Numbered from the stretch's first letter, positions 15,705-24,190 are shown. The stretch: DNA of 64,000 bases from Scandinavium sp002470465 (GCF_040750395.1 NZ_JBFLVD010000012.1:124001-188000), one strand, 5' to 3'. Notes: generated from the letters alone by a model not told the origin. Made by a program: numbers and translations.

Positions 15705-17437
15705 TCCTGCTGCTGTGCAGCACATCGGCCTTCGCCGGGTTATTTGACGCACCCGGCCGCTCAAACTTCATCTCAGCCGATCAGGCCTTTGCTTTTGATT
15801 TTCAACAGAATGAGCACGACCTCAATCTGAGCTGGCAGATAAAAGATGGCTACTACCTGTATCGTAAGCAGGTCAGCATCACGCCAGCCCAGGCATCCGT
15901 GTCGCCGCTGGCGATGCCGGAGGGCGAGTGGCATGAAGATGAATTCTTTGGCAAAAGCGAAATTTATCGCCATCGGCTGACGCTGCCCGTTACGGTTAAA
16001 CAGGCTGATAAAGGCGCCACGCTGACGGTCACGTATCAGGGCTGTGCCGAAGCGGGTTTCTGCTATCCACCTGAAACGAAGGTGGTGCCGCTGAGCGCTG
16101 TAGTAGCTTTGGCTGCCGAACGCCCTCTCCCTGACCCTCTCCCCCAGGAGAGGGAAAAAGAAAGCAATTCAGATGCCAGTCACTCCCTCTCCCCAGGGGA
16201 AAGTAGAAATGCTAAACCTGACTCAGAGCTTCCCTTCTCAGCGCTCTGGGCGCTGCTAATCGGTATCGGCATCGCCTTCACCCCCTGCGTGCTGCCGATG
16301 TATCCGCTGATCTCCGGCATTGTCCTTGGCGGGCAGAAACGTCTCTCCATGGGCCGGGCGCTGCTGTTGGCCTTCGTTTACGTTCAGGGGATGGCGCTCA
16401 CCTACACGGCGCTGGGCCTCGTGGTCGCCGCGGCCGGCATGAAGTTCCAGGCCGCGCTTCAGCATCCCTATGTTCTCATTGGCCTGTCAGCCGTCTTTAT
16501 TCTGCTGGCGCTCTCCATGTTTGGCCTGTTCAGCCTGCAACTGCCCTCGTCGCTGCAAACGCGCCTGACGCTGATGAGCAATCGCCAACAAGGTGGCTCC
16601 GCAGGTGGCGTGTTCGCGATGGGCGCCATCGCCGGGCTGATTTGCTCGCCCTGCACCACCGCGCCGCTGAGCGCCATTTTGCTGTACATCGCCCAGAGCG
16701 GAAACCTGTGGCTCGGCGGCGGTACGCTTTATCTGTACGCGCTGGGTATGGGTCTGCCGCTGATTCTGGTGACCGTCTTCGGCAACCGCCTGCTGCCGAA
16801 AAGCGGTCCGTGGATGGCGCAGGTCAAAATTGCTTTCGGGTTTGTCATCCTGGCGCTCCCCGTATTCCTGCTGGAACGCATCATCGGTGACGTCTGGGGC
16901 TTACGTTTGTGGTCGATGCTGGGTATCGCCTTCTTTGGCTGGGCATTTATCACCAGCCTTTCGGCAAATAAGCCGTGGCTGCGCGTGGTGCAGATTATTC
17001 TGCTGGCCGCCGCGCTGGTCAGCGCCCGCCCGCTGCAGGACTGGGCATTTGGCGCTGCGCAAACGCAGCAGCAGGCACATCTGGACTTCAAGCGCATCAA
17101 TAACGTGGACGAACTCAGCCAGGCGCTTGCCGAGGCGAAAGGTAAACCGGTGATGCTCGATCTTTACGCAGACTGGTGCGTGGCATGTAAAGAGTTTGAG
17201 AAATACACCTTTAGCGATCCACAGGTGCAACAAGCGTTAAAAAGAAGCGTTTTATTGCAGGCCGACGTGACGCGCAACACAGCGCAGGACGTCGCCTTGC
17301 TGAAAGAGTTGCAAGTTCCGGGTCTGCCGACCATTCTGTTTTTCGATACCGCAGGCAAAGAGATCCCAGCCATGCGGGTTGCCGGGTTTATGGATGCCGC
17401 CACCTTTCAGGCGCATTTGCAGAAACAGGCCCGGTAA
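15680..17437 (+). CDS. dsbD: Thiol:disulfide interchange protein DsbD, with a translated repeat insertion
   Basis: Carries electrons from cytoplasmic thioredoxin through the inner membrane to periplasmic DsbC, DsbG and CcmG. Features in order: signal peptide to about residue 19; N-terminal immunoglobulin-like domain with the Cys pair in GCAEAGFCYP; eight-helix membrane domain with Cys in FTPCVLPMYP and LICSPCTTAP; C-terminal thioredoxin domain with ADWCVACKEF. The protein has 585 residues, about 20 more than in E. coli. The excess falls in the linker before the first membrane helix (from about residue 148), where a palindromic DNA element is translated in frame. The start MAQRILTLI lies inside the cutA end. 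Confidence 0.95.
   Translation: MAQRILTLILLLCSTSAFAGLFDAPGRSNFISADQAFAFDFQQNEHDLNLSWQIKDGYYLYRKQVSITPAQASVSPLAMPEGEWHEDEFFGKSEIYRHRLTLPVTVKQADKGATLTVTYQGCAEAGFCYPPETKVVPLSAVVALAAERPLPDPLPQEREKESNSDASHSLSPGESRNAKPDSELPFSALWALLIGIGIAFTPCVLPMYPLISGIVLGGQKRLSMGRALLLAFVYVQGMALTYTALGLVVAAAGMKFQAALQHPYVLIGLSAVFILLALSMFGLFSLQLPSSLQTRLTLMSNRQQGGSAGGVFAMGAIAGLICSPCTTAPLSAILLYIAQSGNLWLGGGTLYLYALGMGLPLILVTVFGNRLLPKSGPWMAQVKIAFGFVILALPVFLLERIIGDVWGLRLWSMLGIAFFGWAFITSLSANKPWLRVVQIILLAAALVSARPLQDWAFGAAQTQQQAHLDFKRINNVDELSQALAEAKGKPVMLDLYADWCVACKEFEKYTFSDPQVQQALKRSVLLQADVTRNTAQDVALLKELQVPGLPTILFFDTAGKEIPAMRVAGFMDAATFQAHLQKQAR
16121..16206. repeat. CCCTCTCCC palindromic element inside the dsbD reading frame
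   Basis: The left hairpin CCCTCTCCCTGACCCTCTCC / GGAGAGGG (16123-16154) and a truncated right hairpin CCCTCTCCCCAGGGG (16185-16199) match the intergenic elements at 32214, 43264 and 47091. It is translated as RPLPDPLPQEREKE plus a Ser-rich stretch within the DsbD linker. Confidence 0.85.
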
Positions 17438-17473
17438 ACGACACTTTTAAAGGGATAGACGGAGGACAAAGCC

Positions 17474-18049
17474 GTGCAACGCGAAGACGTACTGGGGAAA
17501 GCCCTGCAATTACTTGAGATTAAAGGTATTGCTGACACGACGCTGGAAATGGTGGCCAAAGAGGTTGCCACGCCGCTTGATGAACTGACGCGCTTCTGGC
17601 CCGATAAAGAAGCGCTGCTGTATGACGTGCTGCGCCATCTCAGCCAGCAGGTTGATATCTGGCGTCGCCAGCTGATGCTGAACGATGAGCTGAGCAATGA
17701 GCAAAAAGTGCTGGCCCGCTACAGTGCGCTCACCGAATGCGTCAGCAACAATCGCTATCCTGGCTGCCTGTTTATCGCAGCCTGTACGTTTTATCCGGAC
17801 CCTGAGCACCCTATTCACCAGCTTGCGGACCTGCAAAAACGTGCTGCCCATGAGTTTACGCACGAGCTGCTGACGAAGCTTGAAGTGGACGATCCGACGA
17901 TGGTCGCCAAACAAATGGAGCTGGTGCTGGAGGGCTGCCTGAGCCGCCTGCTGGTAAAACGCAGCCAGCAGGATGTCGATACCGCTCAGCGTCTGGCTGA
18001 GGATATTTTACGCTTTGCTCAATGCCGTTCAGGTGGCGCACTGACCTGA
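17474..18049 (+). CDS. yjdC: TetR-family transcriptional regulator YjdC
   Basis: A 191-residue protein with an N-terminal TetR helix-turn-helix (about residues 5-50: ALQLLEIKGIADTTLEMVAK) and a C-terminal ligand/dimer domain containing NNRYPGCLFIAACTFYPDP. It has the same length as E. coli YjdC and the same position downstream of dsbD. The start is GTG, with GGAGGACAAAGCC upstream. It lies 36 bases from dsbD, so it may be co-transcribed. Its target and ligand are not known to me. Confidence 0.92.
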   Translation: MQREDVLGKALQLLEIKGIADTTLEMVAKEVATPLDELTRFWPDKEALLYDVLRHLSQQVDIWRRQLMLNDELSNEQKVLARYSALTECVSNNRYPGCLFIAACTFYPDPEHPIHQLADLQKRAAHEFTHELLTKLEVDDPTMVAKQMELVLEGCLSRLLVKRSQQDVDTAQRLAEDILRFAQCRSGGALT

Positions 18050-18134
18050 GCGCAAATTTGTCAGTGAAAATCGCAGCGAAATTATGCAAATTGCCGCAAA
18101 GTTAAGCAACCACACCCGTTTTCCTTGATTAGGG

Positions 18135-18163
18135 TTGACGGGCATCGCCGATTAGGGTTTAAT
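18135..18163 (+). promoter_or_regulatory. Promoter of tRNA-Phe
   Basis: TTGACG and TTTAAT are separated by 17 bases, followed by a GC-rich CGCCCCG discriminator typical of stringently controlled stable RNA promoters, 10 bases ahead of the tRNA. Confidence 0.8.
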
Positions 18164-18173
18164 TCGCCCCGTT

Positions 18174-18249
18174 GCCCGGATAGCTCAGTCGGTAGAGCAG
18201 GGGATTGAAAATCCCCGTGTCCTTGGTTCGATTCCGAGTCCGGGCACCA
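18174..18249 (+). tRNA. tRNA-Phe (GAA)
   Basis: A complete 76-base cloverleaf: acceptor GCCCGGA/TCCGGGC, D-arm GCTC..GAGC, anticodon arm GGGGA-TTGAAAA-TCCCC with anticodon GAA at 18207-18209, T-arm CTTGG-TTCGATT-CCGAG, encoded ACCA end. It follows yjdC as E. coli pheU does. tRNA-Phe genes are frequent integration sites, and a displaced copy of this 3' end occurs at 18393. Confidence 0.98.
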
Positions 18250-18258
18250 CTATTTAAA

Positions 18259-18287
18259 GAACCCGCCCAAAAGGCGGGTTTTTGCTT
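18259..18287 (+). terminator. Terminator of tRNA-Phe
   Basis: Stem ACCCGCC / GGCGGGT with a CAAAA loop, followed by TTTTGCTTTTG. Confidence 0.88.
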
Positions 18288-18392
18288 TTGTGCTTCCGGA
18301 CTCTGCATCGAATTGGTTCGATGATTCGCCGCAAGCGGCTCACCCTTCGGGCCAGCGCAAAAAACGCGCTGTTCAAACGCCTTCGGCGTTAG

Positions 18393-18500
18393 TCCGAGTC
18401 CGGGCACCACTCATTTAAAGAACCCGCTCAAAAGGCGGGTTTTTGCTTTTGTGCTTCCGGACTCTGCATCGAATCTGGTTCGATGATTCGTCGCATCACG
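18393..18500 (+). repeat. Displaced duplicate of the tRNA-Phe 3' end plus terminator
   Basis: About 105 bases starting TCCGAGTCCGGGCACCACT repeat the tRNA 3' end, the following terminator and the CTTCCGGACTCTGCATCGAA segment, shifted by 160 bases from the original at 18233-18337. A few substitutions and a one-base indel separate the copies. The 5' three quarters of the tRNA are not repeated. This is the pattern of an attachment-site scar or of a collapsed tandem tRNA duplication. Confidence 0.85.
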
Positions 18501-19289
18501 AACATCGCCACCTCGGGAAGAGCCATATAACCGACCTGGGCCGCAATGGCCGGAAGCCGAGATGGCAAACGTCGATTCAGGTCACTCAGCACATGAGGGC
18601 TATGAAGTCCGGATGGCGGTCGTTGTAATCTCTCTGCTCAATATCATTAACAAAATCCATTGGGTATCAAACGGTTCAGTGGGAATATGTACCCATAAAG
18701 CAGATGGTAAATGACTAATCCTGACGTTAACAGCGTCGTTAATGTTAAAAAGGGAAAAACGCTCTCCTGGAAAAATGGCTAGCCGGTTGACTTTACGCCA
18801 ATAGATTAGGATCTGAGAAACGAATAAACCATATTTCGCTCCCGCTGGAAATATCACTTCCTTCGCAAGAGGAAATAACACTTCCCACCCCCCTTAATAA
18901 TGCAAAGCATTTTTATTTTACTACGCCCTCCTCCTTTCGCCCCCCATCTTGCCACCATAAAAACACAATAACACACTGATTAAAAAGGGATTTAATTTAT
19001 AACCAGTCTCAGTCTCATCGATTTAGGCAATCAATTTAAATCGAACAATCGATACAACTAATCGGTTTCAACATTTTCTTAGTTTATTGATTTTATCGAT
19101 CAATAATAAATATTCGATCGTTTTTGACAATCAAAATGCGAAGGCGTAGGATCTATACTCTATACGTTATTTATCATTTTCCTGTCGCCATTATCATTAT
19201 TAAAACCGTAATTTATTTCCAACAATTCCTCAACATACTGTGCGATCGATACCCCACAGTCAGCATCATATGAAAGTCTGGAGTAATCT
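18501..19289. other. AT-rich gene-poor stretch between the tRNA scar and the GGDEF gene
   Basis: About 790 bases with no gene I can support. The first 100 bases are GC-rich, the rest strongly AT-rich with scattered ATCGAT, TCGAT and CAATC motifs around 19015-19125. A minus-strand frame of 93 codons (18600-18881) has no recognisable relatives and no clear ribosome site. A promoter candidate lies at 19124-19152. The composition differs from the neighbouring core genes and suggests acquired or decaying DNA. Confidence 0.6.
19124..19152 (+). promoter_or_regulatory. Candidate promoter of the diguanylate cyclase gene
   Basis: TTGACA and TAGGAT are separated by exactly 17 bases. The predicted transcript would have a leader of about 130 bases before the GTG start at 19290. 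Confidence 0.5.
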
Positions 19290-20783
19290 GTGATCGAGAG
19301 TTTGAATTTCAGAAGGCCAATTAACATTTGCTTCTCGGTCATAGCCGCGACGTTTATTTTAGTCGGCCTTCTGATTGCCCATTTACAATGGTCAGCATCT
19401 GAAGAGGCCCACAAAAAACAAAACAGGATATATATCAACAACATAGCTGCATTTATGGATACGTATCTGGGTGGCTATCAGAATAGCGTAAGGGAAATGG
19501 CGAGAATTGCTGCTGACCAACATAAGTTTGAAGACGACGCTGGCAGCAGTCGTGAGCTGAGAAGCTGGATGATCGAGCGCCTGCGCATCTTGCCGGATGC
19601 AATCTCAATCATTCATGCGGATAGCCAGGGGCGTTTCATTCGCTTGCCCTATATTGAAGGTACTTCCAGCTGGGATCCACGCAAGGAGCCCTGGTTTACC
19701 ATCTCAATTGAGGATTCTGACGAAGCACATTTCACGATTAGCAGAGACCCTTTCGCTAACAAAGAGCGAGTGATCACCATATCTCTTCCCGTCATCAATG
19801 GCACAGATGGCTCCAATAATGGCGTGCTGGCGCTCAATCTGGATATTGATAAAAGCACAGAGATATTGAATAGCATCATCCCGCCAACGAAAAGCAGAAC
19901 CTTTGTGATGAACCGTGATGGAGAAATGGTCATCAACCCAGGCTACCCGATTGATCCGGCAAAACTCAAAGCCCTCGCTCGTTACGCCCGGGATTATCGG
20001 GGTGATTTTATCATGGATTCACACTATTACGCTTACCGTTCCATCGCATCACAATCGTGGCTGGTCGTGCATGAAGTGGATGAAAAAGAGCTTAACGGTC
20101 TGCTCTGGAATCAATGCCTCAATATTTTCTGGGGGATGTTGTTTACGCTGGTGGTGCTGTTCTTCTGCTGGTGGGCAACCCGCGCAGCGATGAATACCAT
20201 TTTTATGCACATTGCCACCAGCATCAGGAACGGCGCAATCAAGCCCGCGGCTGTCGAAGAGATGATATTTGAAGAAATACATAATTCGCGGCAGCGACAG
20301 GAAAAAATATCGCATGAAGCCCTGACGGACGCATTAACCGGACTGAAAAATCGACGTTCATTTGATGCTGATGTCGTGCAATATAATAACGAACCGCTGA
20401 CATACCTCGCCCTCATCGATATTGATAATTTTAAAAAAGTTAACGATACATGGGGCCATGCGGTAGGCGATATGGTGCTTAAAACCGTCTCTGAATTAGG
20501 CCTGCGGTTACGCGGGCTGGAGAATATCACCCTCTATCGTTACGGTGGTGAAGAAATAGCCGTTCTGTTTAAAGGTATCTCACAGGAAAAAGCACAAAGT
20601 TATCTCGAGAAATGGCGGATAACAGTCAGCACCCGTAAGTTCAGAGAAAATGACCTGAAGATCTCTTTTAGTGCAGGGCTATCTAAAATGGGCGGTGCAT
20701 CACTTCCCGAGGTGATTGCACGCGCCGATAAGCTGTTATATCAGGCAAAGAAAACGGGTAAAAACAAAATTATTGCCAGTTAG
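19290..20783 (+). CDS. Membrane diguanylate cyclase with periplasmic sensor domain
   Basis: A 497-residue protein: transmembrane helix about 12-33, a periplasmic Cache-like sensor (about 34-270, with DAISIIHADSQGRFIRLPY and FVMNRDGEMVINPGYPID), a second helix about 277-295, and a C-terminal GGDEF domain (about 335-497). The signature is RYGGEEIAVL (GGEEI at 419-423), a functional variant; DALTGLKNRRSFD and DIDNFKKVNDTWGH, for metal and GTP binding, are intact. I see no RxxD inhibitory site five residues upstream, so product inhibition may be absent. It should make cyclic di-GMP in response to an external small molecule. The start is GTG with CTGGAG upstream. The gene is AT-rich beside the tRNA scar and 82 bases ahead of an EAL gene. 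Confidence 0.85.
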   Translation: MIESLNFRRPINICFSVIAATFILVGLLIAHLQWSASEEAHKKQNRIYINNIAAFMDTYLGGYQNSVREMARIAADQHKFEDDAGSSRELRSWMIERLRILPDAISIIHADSQGRFIRLPYIEGTSSWDPRKEPWFTISIEDSDEAHFTISRDPFANKERVITISLPVINGTDGSNNGVLALNLDIDKSTEILNSIIPPTKSRTFVMNRDGEMVINPGYPIDPAKLKALARYARDYRGDFIMDSHYYAYRSIASQSWLVVHEVDEKELNGLLWNQCLNIFWGMLFTLVVLFFCWWATRAAMNTIFMHIATSIRNGAIKPAAVEEMIFEEIHNSRQRQEKISHEALTDALTGLKNRRSFDADVVQYNNEPLTYLALIDIDNFKKVNDTWGHAVGDMVLKTVSELGLRLRGLENITLYRYGGEEIAVLFKGISQEKAQSYLEKWRITVSTRKFRENDLKISFSAGLSKMGGASLPEVIARADKLLYQAKKTGKNKIIAS

Positions 20784-20865
20784 TGTCGATACATTTACTC
20801 AGCTCATTTAAGTTGGGCCGTTTTTAGGTCGTTTTACGCTTTGTTGTTGTGATCATGAGGCTGGC

Positions 20866-21630
20866 ATGGAAAAAAGTATTCATTTTGTGATGCAATGTGT
20901 CGAAAAAAATAAACTCGATGCGGGTATCGATTTTGTCATTCAACCCATTTTCGATCTCTCACGGTTTGTCTGCATCGGGGGCGAGATCCTGGTGAGAGGA
21001 ACTCATCGCCGTCATATTGTGCCTCCTCATTTATTTATCGGTGAACTGGAAATGAACGGTGGGATCGTGTCGATGGGCGATTACATCATGGCCCAGGCCT
21101 TTCGCTATATTGCTGACCAGCTGCCGGAAGTACGGGACAAACAGCTCTTCACGCTCAATATTTCCTGGGTGCAGCTGCAGGATGCCAGTTTCGCTAAACG
21201 TGCATTAAGCATGCTTGCCCGATATAACCTCACGCCGCGCCATATCGTCTTTGAGATTACGGACAGCGATCTCCAGCCCAACGAGCAGGTTAGCCTGAAT
21301 CTGCACGCCCTGCATGATGCCGGAGCTAACCTGGCATGGGACGGCATCGGCAGTCTGGAGAAACTGCAATCTCGGCTGGCGCTCTATACACCTGATTATG
21401 TGAAACTGGATCGAAGCTGTCTCGCCTCCGACAAACTCGGGCATACCTTCACCATGCTGGAATATATTGCGAACTGGGATGTTGACGTCATTATCGAAGG
21501 TATCGAAAACTACACCCACGTTTCGACGATGCTACGCCATGGGGTTCAGTATGGTCAGGGCTATCTGTTTTCTCGCCCGGTTAGCAAGGAAGCGTTTCAC
21601 CAGCAATATATGCAGCCAGAACTCGGATAA
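20866..21630 (+). CDS. Stand-alone degenerate EAL-domain protein
   Basis: A 254-residue single-domain EAL protein without membrane segments. The EAL motif reads E40-I-L; Asn98 (LNISW), Glu130 (FEIT), Lys180 (VKLDRS) and Glu211 (IIEGIEN) are kept. The second FEIT-E acid is Asp133, and the key DDFG pair is replaced by AWDG at 157-160, so both metal-binding aspartates are lost. This predicts little or no cyclic di-GMP hydrolysis and suggests a binding or protein-interaction role, as in YdiV-like proteins. It follows the GGDEF gene on the same strand by 82 bases, and the two may form a signalling pair. Confidence 0.82.
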   Translation: MEKSIHFVMQCVEKNKLDAGIDFVIQPIFDLSRFVCIGGEILVRGTHRRHIVPPHLFIGELEMNGGIVSMGDYIMAQAFRYIADQLPEVRDKQLFTLNISWVQLQDASFAKRALSMLARYNLTPRHIVFEITDSDLQPNEQVSLNLHALHDAGANLAWDGIGSLEKLQSRLALYTPDYVKLDRSCLASDKLGHTFTMLEYIANWDVDVIIEGIENYTHVSTMLRHGVQYGQGYLFSRPVSKEAFHQQYMQPELG

Positions 21631-21730
21631 GGCATTCCCGATATGTTTCAAAAAACGCCTGAGTAAATAAAGAAAAACCGGGCATCAGCAGCACCGTTTG
21701 CGTTTCTCCTCCCTCTTCCACAGGCGTATC

Positions 21731-21740
21731 CTACACTTAC
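21731..21740 (+). promoter_or_regulatory. Candidate sigma-S type -10 element of cbpA
   Basis: CTACACTTAC about 58 bases before the cbpA start matches the extended -10 of RpoS promoters. cbpA is RpoS-dependent in E. coli. Confidence 0.5.
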
Positions 21741-21797
21741 AACGTTAAGTTCTTCAGGGAACCCGTACTGTTTGTATGATGCATAAGAGATAACGCC

Positions 21798-22730
21798 ATG
21801 GAATTAAAGGATTATTACGCCATTATGGGCGTGAAGCCGACGGACGATCTCAAGACGATTAAGACCGCCTACCGCCGACTCGCCCGCAAGTATCACCCCG
21901 ACGTCAGCAAAGAGCCCGATGCCGAAGCGCGCTTTAAGGAAGTGGCCGAGGCTTGGGAAGTACTCAGCGATGAACAGCGCCGCTCGGAATATGACACCCT
22001 CTGGCAGCACCGTAACGACCCGCAGTTCCACCAGCAGGCGCACGCCGGCTCCGGTCAGCAGCACGGCTACAGTCAGGAAGAGTTCGATGACATCTTTTCC
22101 TCAATCTTCGGCCAGCGCGCCCAGCAATCTCACCAACGCCATACCGCTCGCGGTCACGATGTGGAAATTGAGGTCGCCGTCTTCCTGGAAGAGACCCTCG
22201 AGGCCCACACGCGCTCTATCAGCTATAAGCTCCCTGTCTACAACGTGTTCGGCATCGTCGAGCAGGAAATCCCGAAAACGCTCAACGTCAAAATCCCGGC
22301 AGGCGTCGGCGACGGGCAGCGCATCCGCCTGAAGGGCCAGGGCACGCCGGGCGAAAACGGAGGACCAGCGGGCGATCTGTGGCTCATCATCCGCATTGCG
22401 CCGCATCCGCTATTTGATATCGTCGGCCACAACCTGGAAATCGTGCTACCGCTTGCGCCGTGGGAAGCCGCGCTGGGAACGAAAGTCACCGTACCGACGC
22501 TCAAGGATTCCATTCTGCTGACCATTCCGCCGGGCAGTCAGGCCGGGCAGCGGCTGCGCATCAAGGGCAAAGGCCTGGTGAACAAACAGCACACCGGCGA
22601 TCTGTTCGCGGTGATAAAAATCGTGATGCCGCCGAAAGGCGATGAGAAAACGGCCGCGCTGTGGCAACAGTTGGCAGATGCACAATCCACCTTTGAGCCA
22701 CGCCAGCAGTGGGGGAAAAATCATGGCTAA
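21798..22730 (+). CDS. cbpA: Curved DNA-binding DnaJ-like co-chaperone CbpA
   Basis: A 310-residue class II Hsp40. The J domain at residues 1-70 has the DnaK-activating HPD at 33-35. A linker rich in Gln/His and Gly (75-115) is followed by two beta-sandwich substrate domains (about 118-300) without the zinc fingers of DnaJ. It works with DnaK and binds curved DNA in the nucleoid in stationary phase. It overlaps cbpM by 8 bases. E. coli CbpA has 306 residues. Confidence 0.96.
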   Translation: MELKDYYAIMGVKPTDDLKTIKTAYRRLARKYHPDVSKEPDAEARFKEVAEAWEVLSDEQRRSEYDTLWQHRNDPQFHQQAHAGSGQQHGYSQEEFDDIFSSIFGQRAQQSHQRHTARGHDVEIEVAVFLEETLEAHTRSISYKLPVYNVFGIVEQEIPKTLNVKIPAGVGDGQRIRLKGQGTPGENGGPAGDLWLIIRIAPHPLFDIVGHNLEIVLPLAPWEAALGTKVTVPTLKDSILLTIPPGSQAGQRLRIKGKGLVNKQHTGDLFAVIKIVMPPKGDEKTAALWQQLADAQSTFEPRQQWGKNHG

Positions 22731-23019
22731 TGTGACACTCACTTTCACCGTGACGGAGTTTTGTCTGCACACCGGCGTCTCCGAAGAGGAGCTCGACGAA
22801 ATTGTGGGTCTGGGCGTCATTGAACCCGACACCGGCACTGACAAATGCTGGCTGTTTGACGATCGCGCAGTCACCATCGTGCATCGCGCGCTCCGCCTGC
22901 GCCGCGAACTGGCGCTCGACTGGCCTGGCATCGCCGTGACCCTAACGCTGCTCGAGGAGAATGAACGCCTGAAGCAGGAAAACCGGCTGCTGCTCCAGCG
23001 GCTTGGGCGCTATCTCTGA
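22723..23019 (+). CDS. cbpM: CbpA modulator protein CbpM
   Basis: A 98-residue MerR-HTH-like protein that binds the CbpA J domain and blocks its co-chaperone and DNA-binding functions. Conserved blocks are TEFCLHTGVSEEELDEIVGLGVIEP and a C-terminal coiled segment rich in Leu, Glu and Arg. Start MANVTLTF sits inside the last codons of cbpA, so the two are translationally coupled. An upstream in-frame ATG lies within cbpA and is rejected. Confidence 0.95.
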   Translation: MANVTLTFTVTEFCLHTGVSEEELDEIVGLGVIEPDTGTDKCWLFDDRAVTIVHRALRLRRELALDWPGIAVTLTLLEENERLKQENRLLLQRLGRYL

Positions 23020-23038
23020 CGGACACCCTTTGACACAA

Positions 23039-23064
23039 AGCCAGCCTGCGGGCTGGCCCATTTT
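23039..23064 (+). terminator. Terminator after cbpM
   Basis: Stem GCCAGCC / GGCTGGC with a short loop, followed by CCATTTTCG. Confidence 0.7.
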
Positions 23065-23118
23065 CGCCCACCTTCCTTTATACTTCCTCCATTCCTTTGC
23101 AGACGACGCATTCTCATC

Positions 23119-24081
23119 ATGACGACTTTTGTTGCCAGACGTGACTGGCGTATCCCGGCAGCCATGGTGCTTATCACCATACTGATAGCCCTCGCCTTCC
23201 AGCTGCACGCCCACTGGCCCGCCTTTCTTCAGTGGTGTCTCGCCACGCAAATCACGCTGCACCGCTATCTGGTGATGTACCTGCTGCAGCTAAATAACCA
23301 CCAGTACAGCGGCGGCCTGTGGCTGCTGGTTGGCTCGTTCATCTATGGTGTGCTGCACGCCATCGGCCCAGGCCACGGCAAGTTTATTGTCACAACCTAT
23401 CTCAGCACCCACCAGGAGAGCCAGATGGCCGCACGTGTCGTGCCGTTTATCGGCAGCCTGATGCAGGGCGTCAGCGCTATTGCGTTCGTGTTTATTCTGG
23501 CGGTAGGAATGAATCTGGCCTCCGGCGATCTCAGTGAAAGCCGCTGGTATATCGAGAAGATCAGCGCCGTGCTGATCGGCAGCTTCGGGGCTTTCGTCAT
23601 CTGGCAAACGCTGAAAAGCCTTAAGCCTGAGACCATGAATATTCACAGCCTGACGCCAGTACGGGATCACGTTCACGGTGCGGAATGCGGCTGCGGCCAT
23701 CATGGCGTGGGCACCGATCTCACTCATGCCGACTGGAAAACCCGTGCGGGCATCGTGCTGGCCATCGGCGCGCGCCCTTGCAGTGGAGCGATCATGATTC
23801 TGCTGTTCTCCAATGCGCTCGGGATCGTCACCTGGGGGATCATGGCCGTGATGACGATGGCGTTTGGCACTGCGCTTTCAATTTTCGGCCTGTCTCTGGC
23901 GGTTCGCTACGCCCGCGAGCGCACGGTGGCGTGGTTTGGTGAGGGTTCGGAGCAGATTCGCTGGCTGGTACCCACGGTGAAAATCATCGGCGGAGCGCTG
24001 ATTATCCTCTTTGCCGTGGTGCTGTTTTTGACGGTCATTCCGATCAGCGCCAACGGCGACTACATCGCCGCAGGCTGTTAA
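23119..24081 (+). CDS. NicO-family nickel/cobalt efflux-type transporter
   Basis: A 320-residue inner-membrane protein with about six to seven hydrophobic segments. The family motif HAIGPGHGK (residues 80-88) gives histidines for metal handling, and a cytoplasmic-loop metal cluster HVHGAECGCGHHGVGTDLTHAD lies near 188-209. GARPCSGAIMILLFSNALG is the second conserved block. Relatives (RcnA, NicO) export Ni2+ or Co2+. It is not a plain RcnA, which has a longer His-rich loop. The true metal is unknown; no rcnR-type regulator adjoins it. Confidence 0.82.
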   Translation: MTTFVARRDWRIPAAMVLITILIALAFQLHAHWPAFLQWCLATQITLHRYLVMYLLQLNNHQYSGGLWLLVGSFIYGVLHAIGPGHGKFIVTTYLSTHQESQMAARVVPFIGSLMQGVSAIAFVFILAVGMNLASGDLSESRWYIEKISAVLIGSFGAFVIWQTLKSLKPETMNIHSLTPVRDHVHGAECGCGHHGVGTDLTHADWKTRAGIVLAIGARPCSGAIMILLFSNALGIVTWGIMAVMTMAFGTALSIFGLSLAVRYARERTVAWFGEGSEQIRWLVPTVKIIGGALIILFAVVLFLTVIPISANGDYIAAGC

Positions 24082-24091
24082 GAGAATTGCC

Positions 24092-24178
24092 CGGTGACGC
24101 AGGCTTACCGGGCCTACAAAACATCACAGCATGTTGATGTTGTAGGCCGGATAAGCAAAGCGCCATCCGGCAATACAG
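24092..24178. repeat. REP pair (BIME)
   Basis: Two inverted REP units with GCCCGGTGACGCAGGCTTACCGGGCCTACAA-type and TGTAGGCCGGATAAGC...GCCATCCGGC-type sequence, in the convergent gap before proP. Confidence 0.85.
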
Positions 24179-24190
24179 CGCTTCAGGAAA

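Noticed and set aside
18600..18881. 93-codon minus-strand frame in the AT-rich stretch after tRNA-Phe
   Set aside because: No clear ribosome site and no relative recognised; it could be a decayed fragment. Not strong enough to call.
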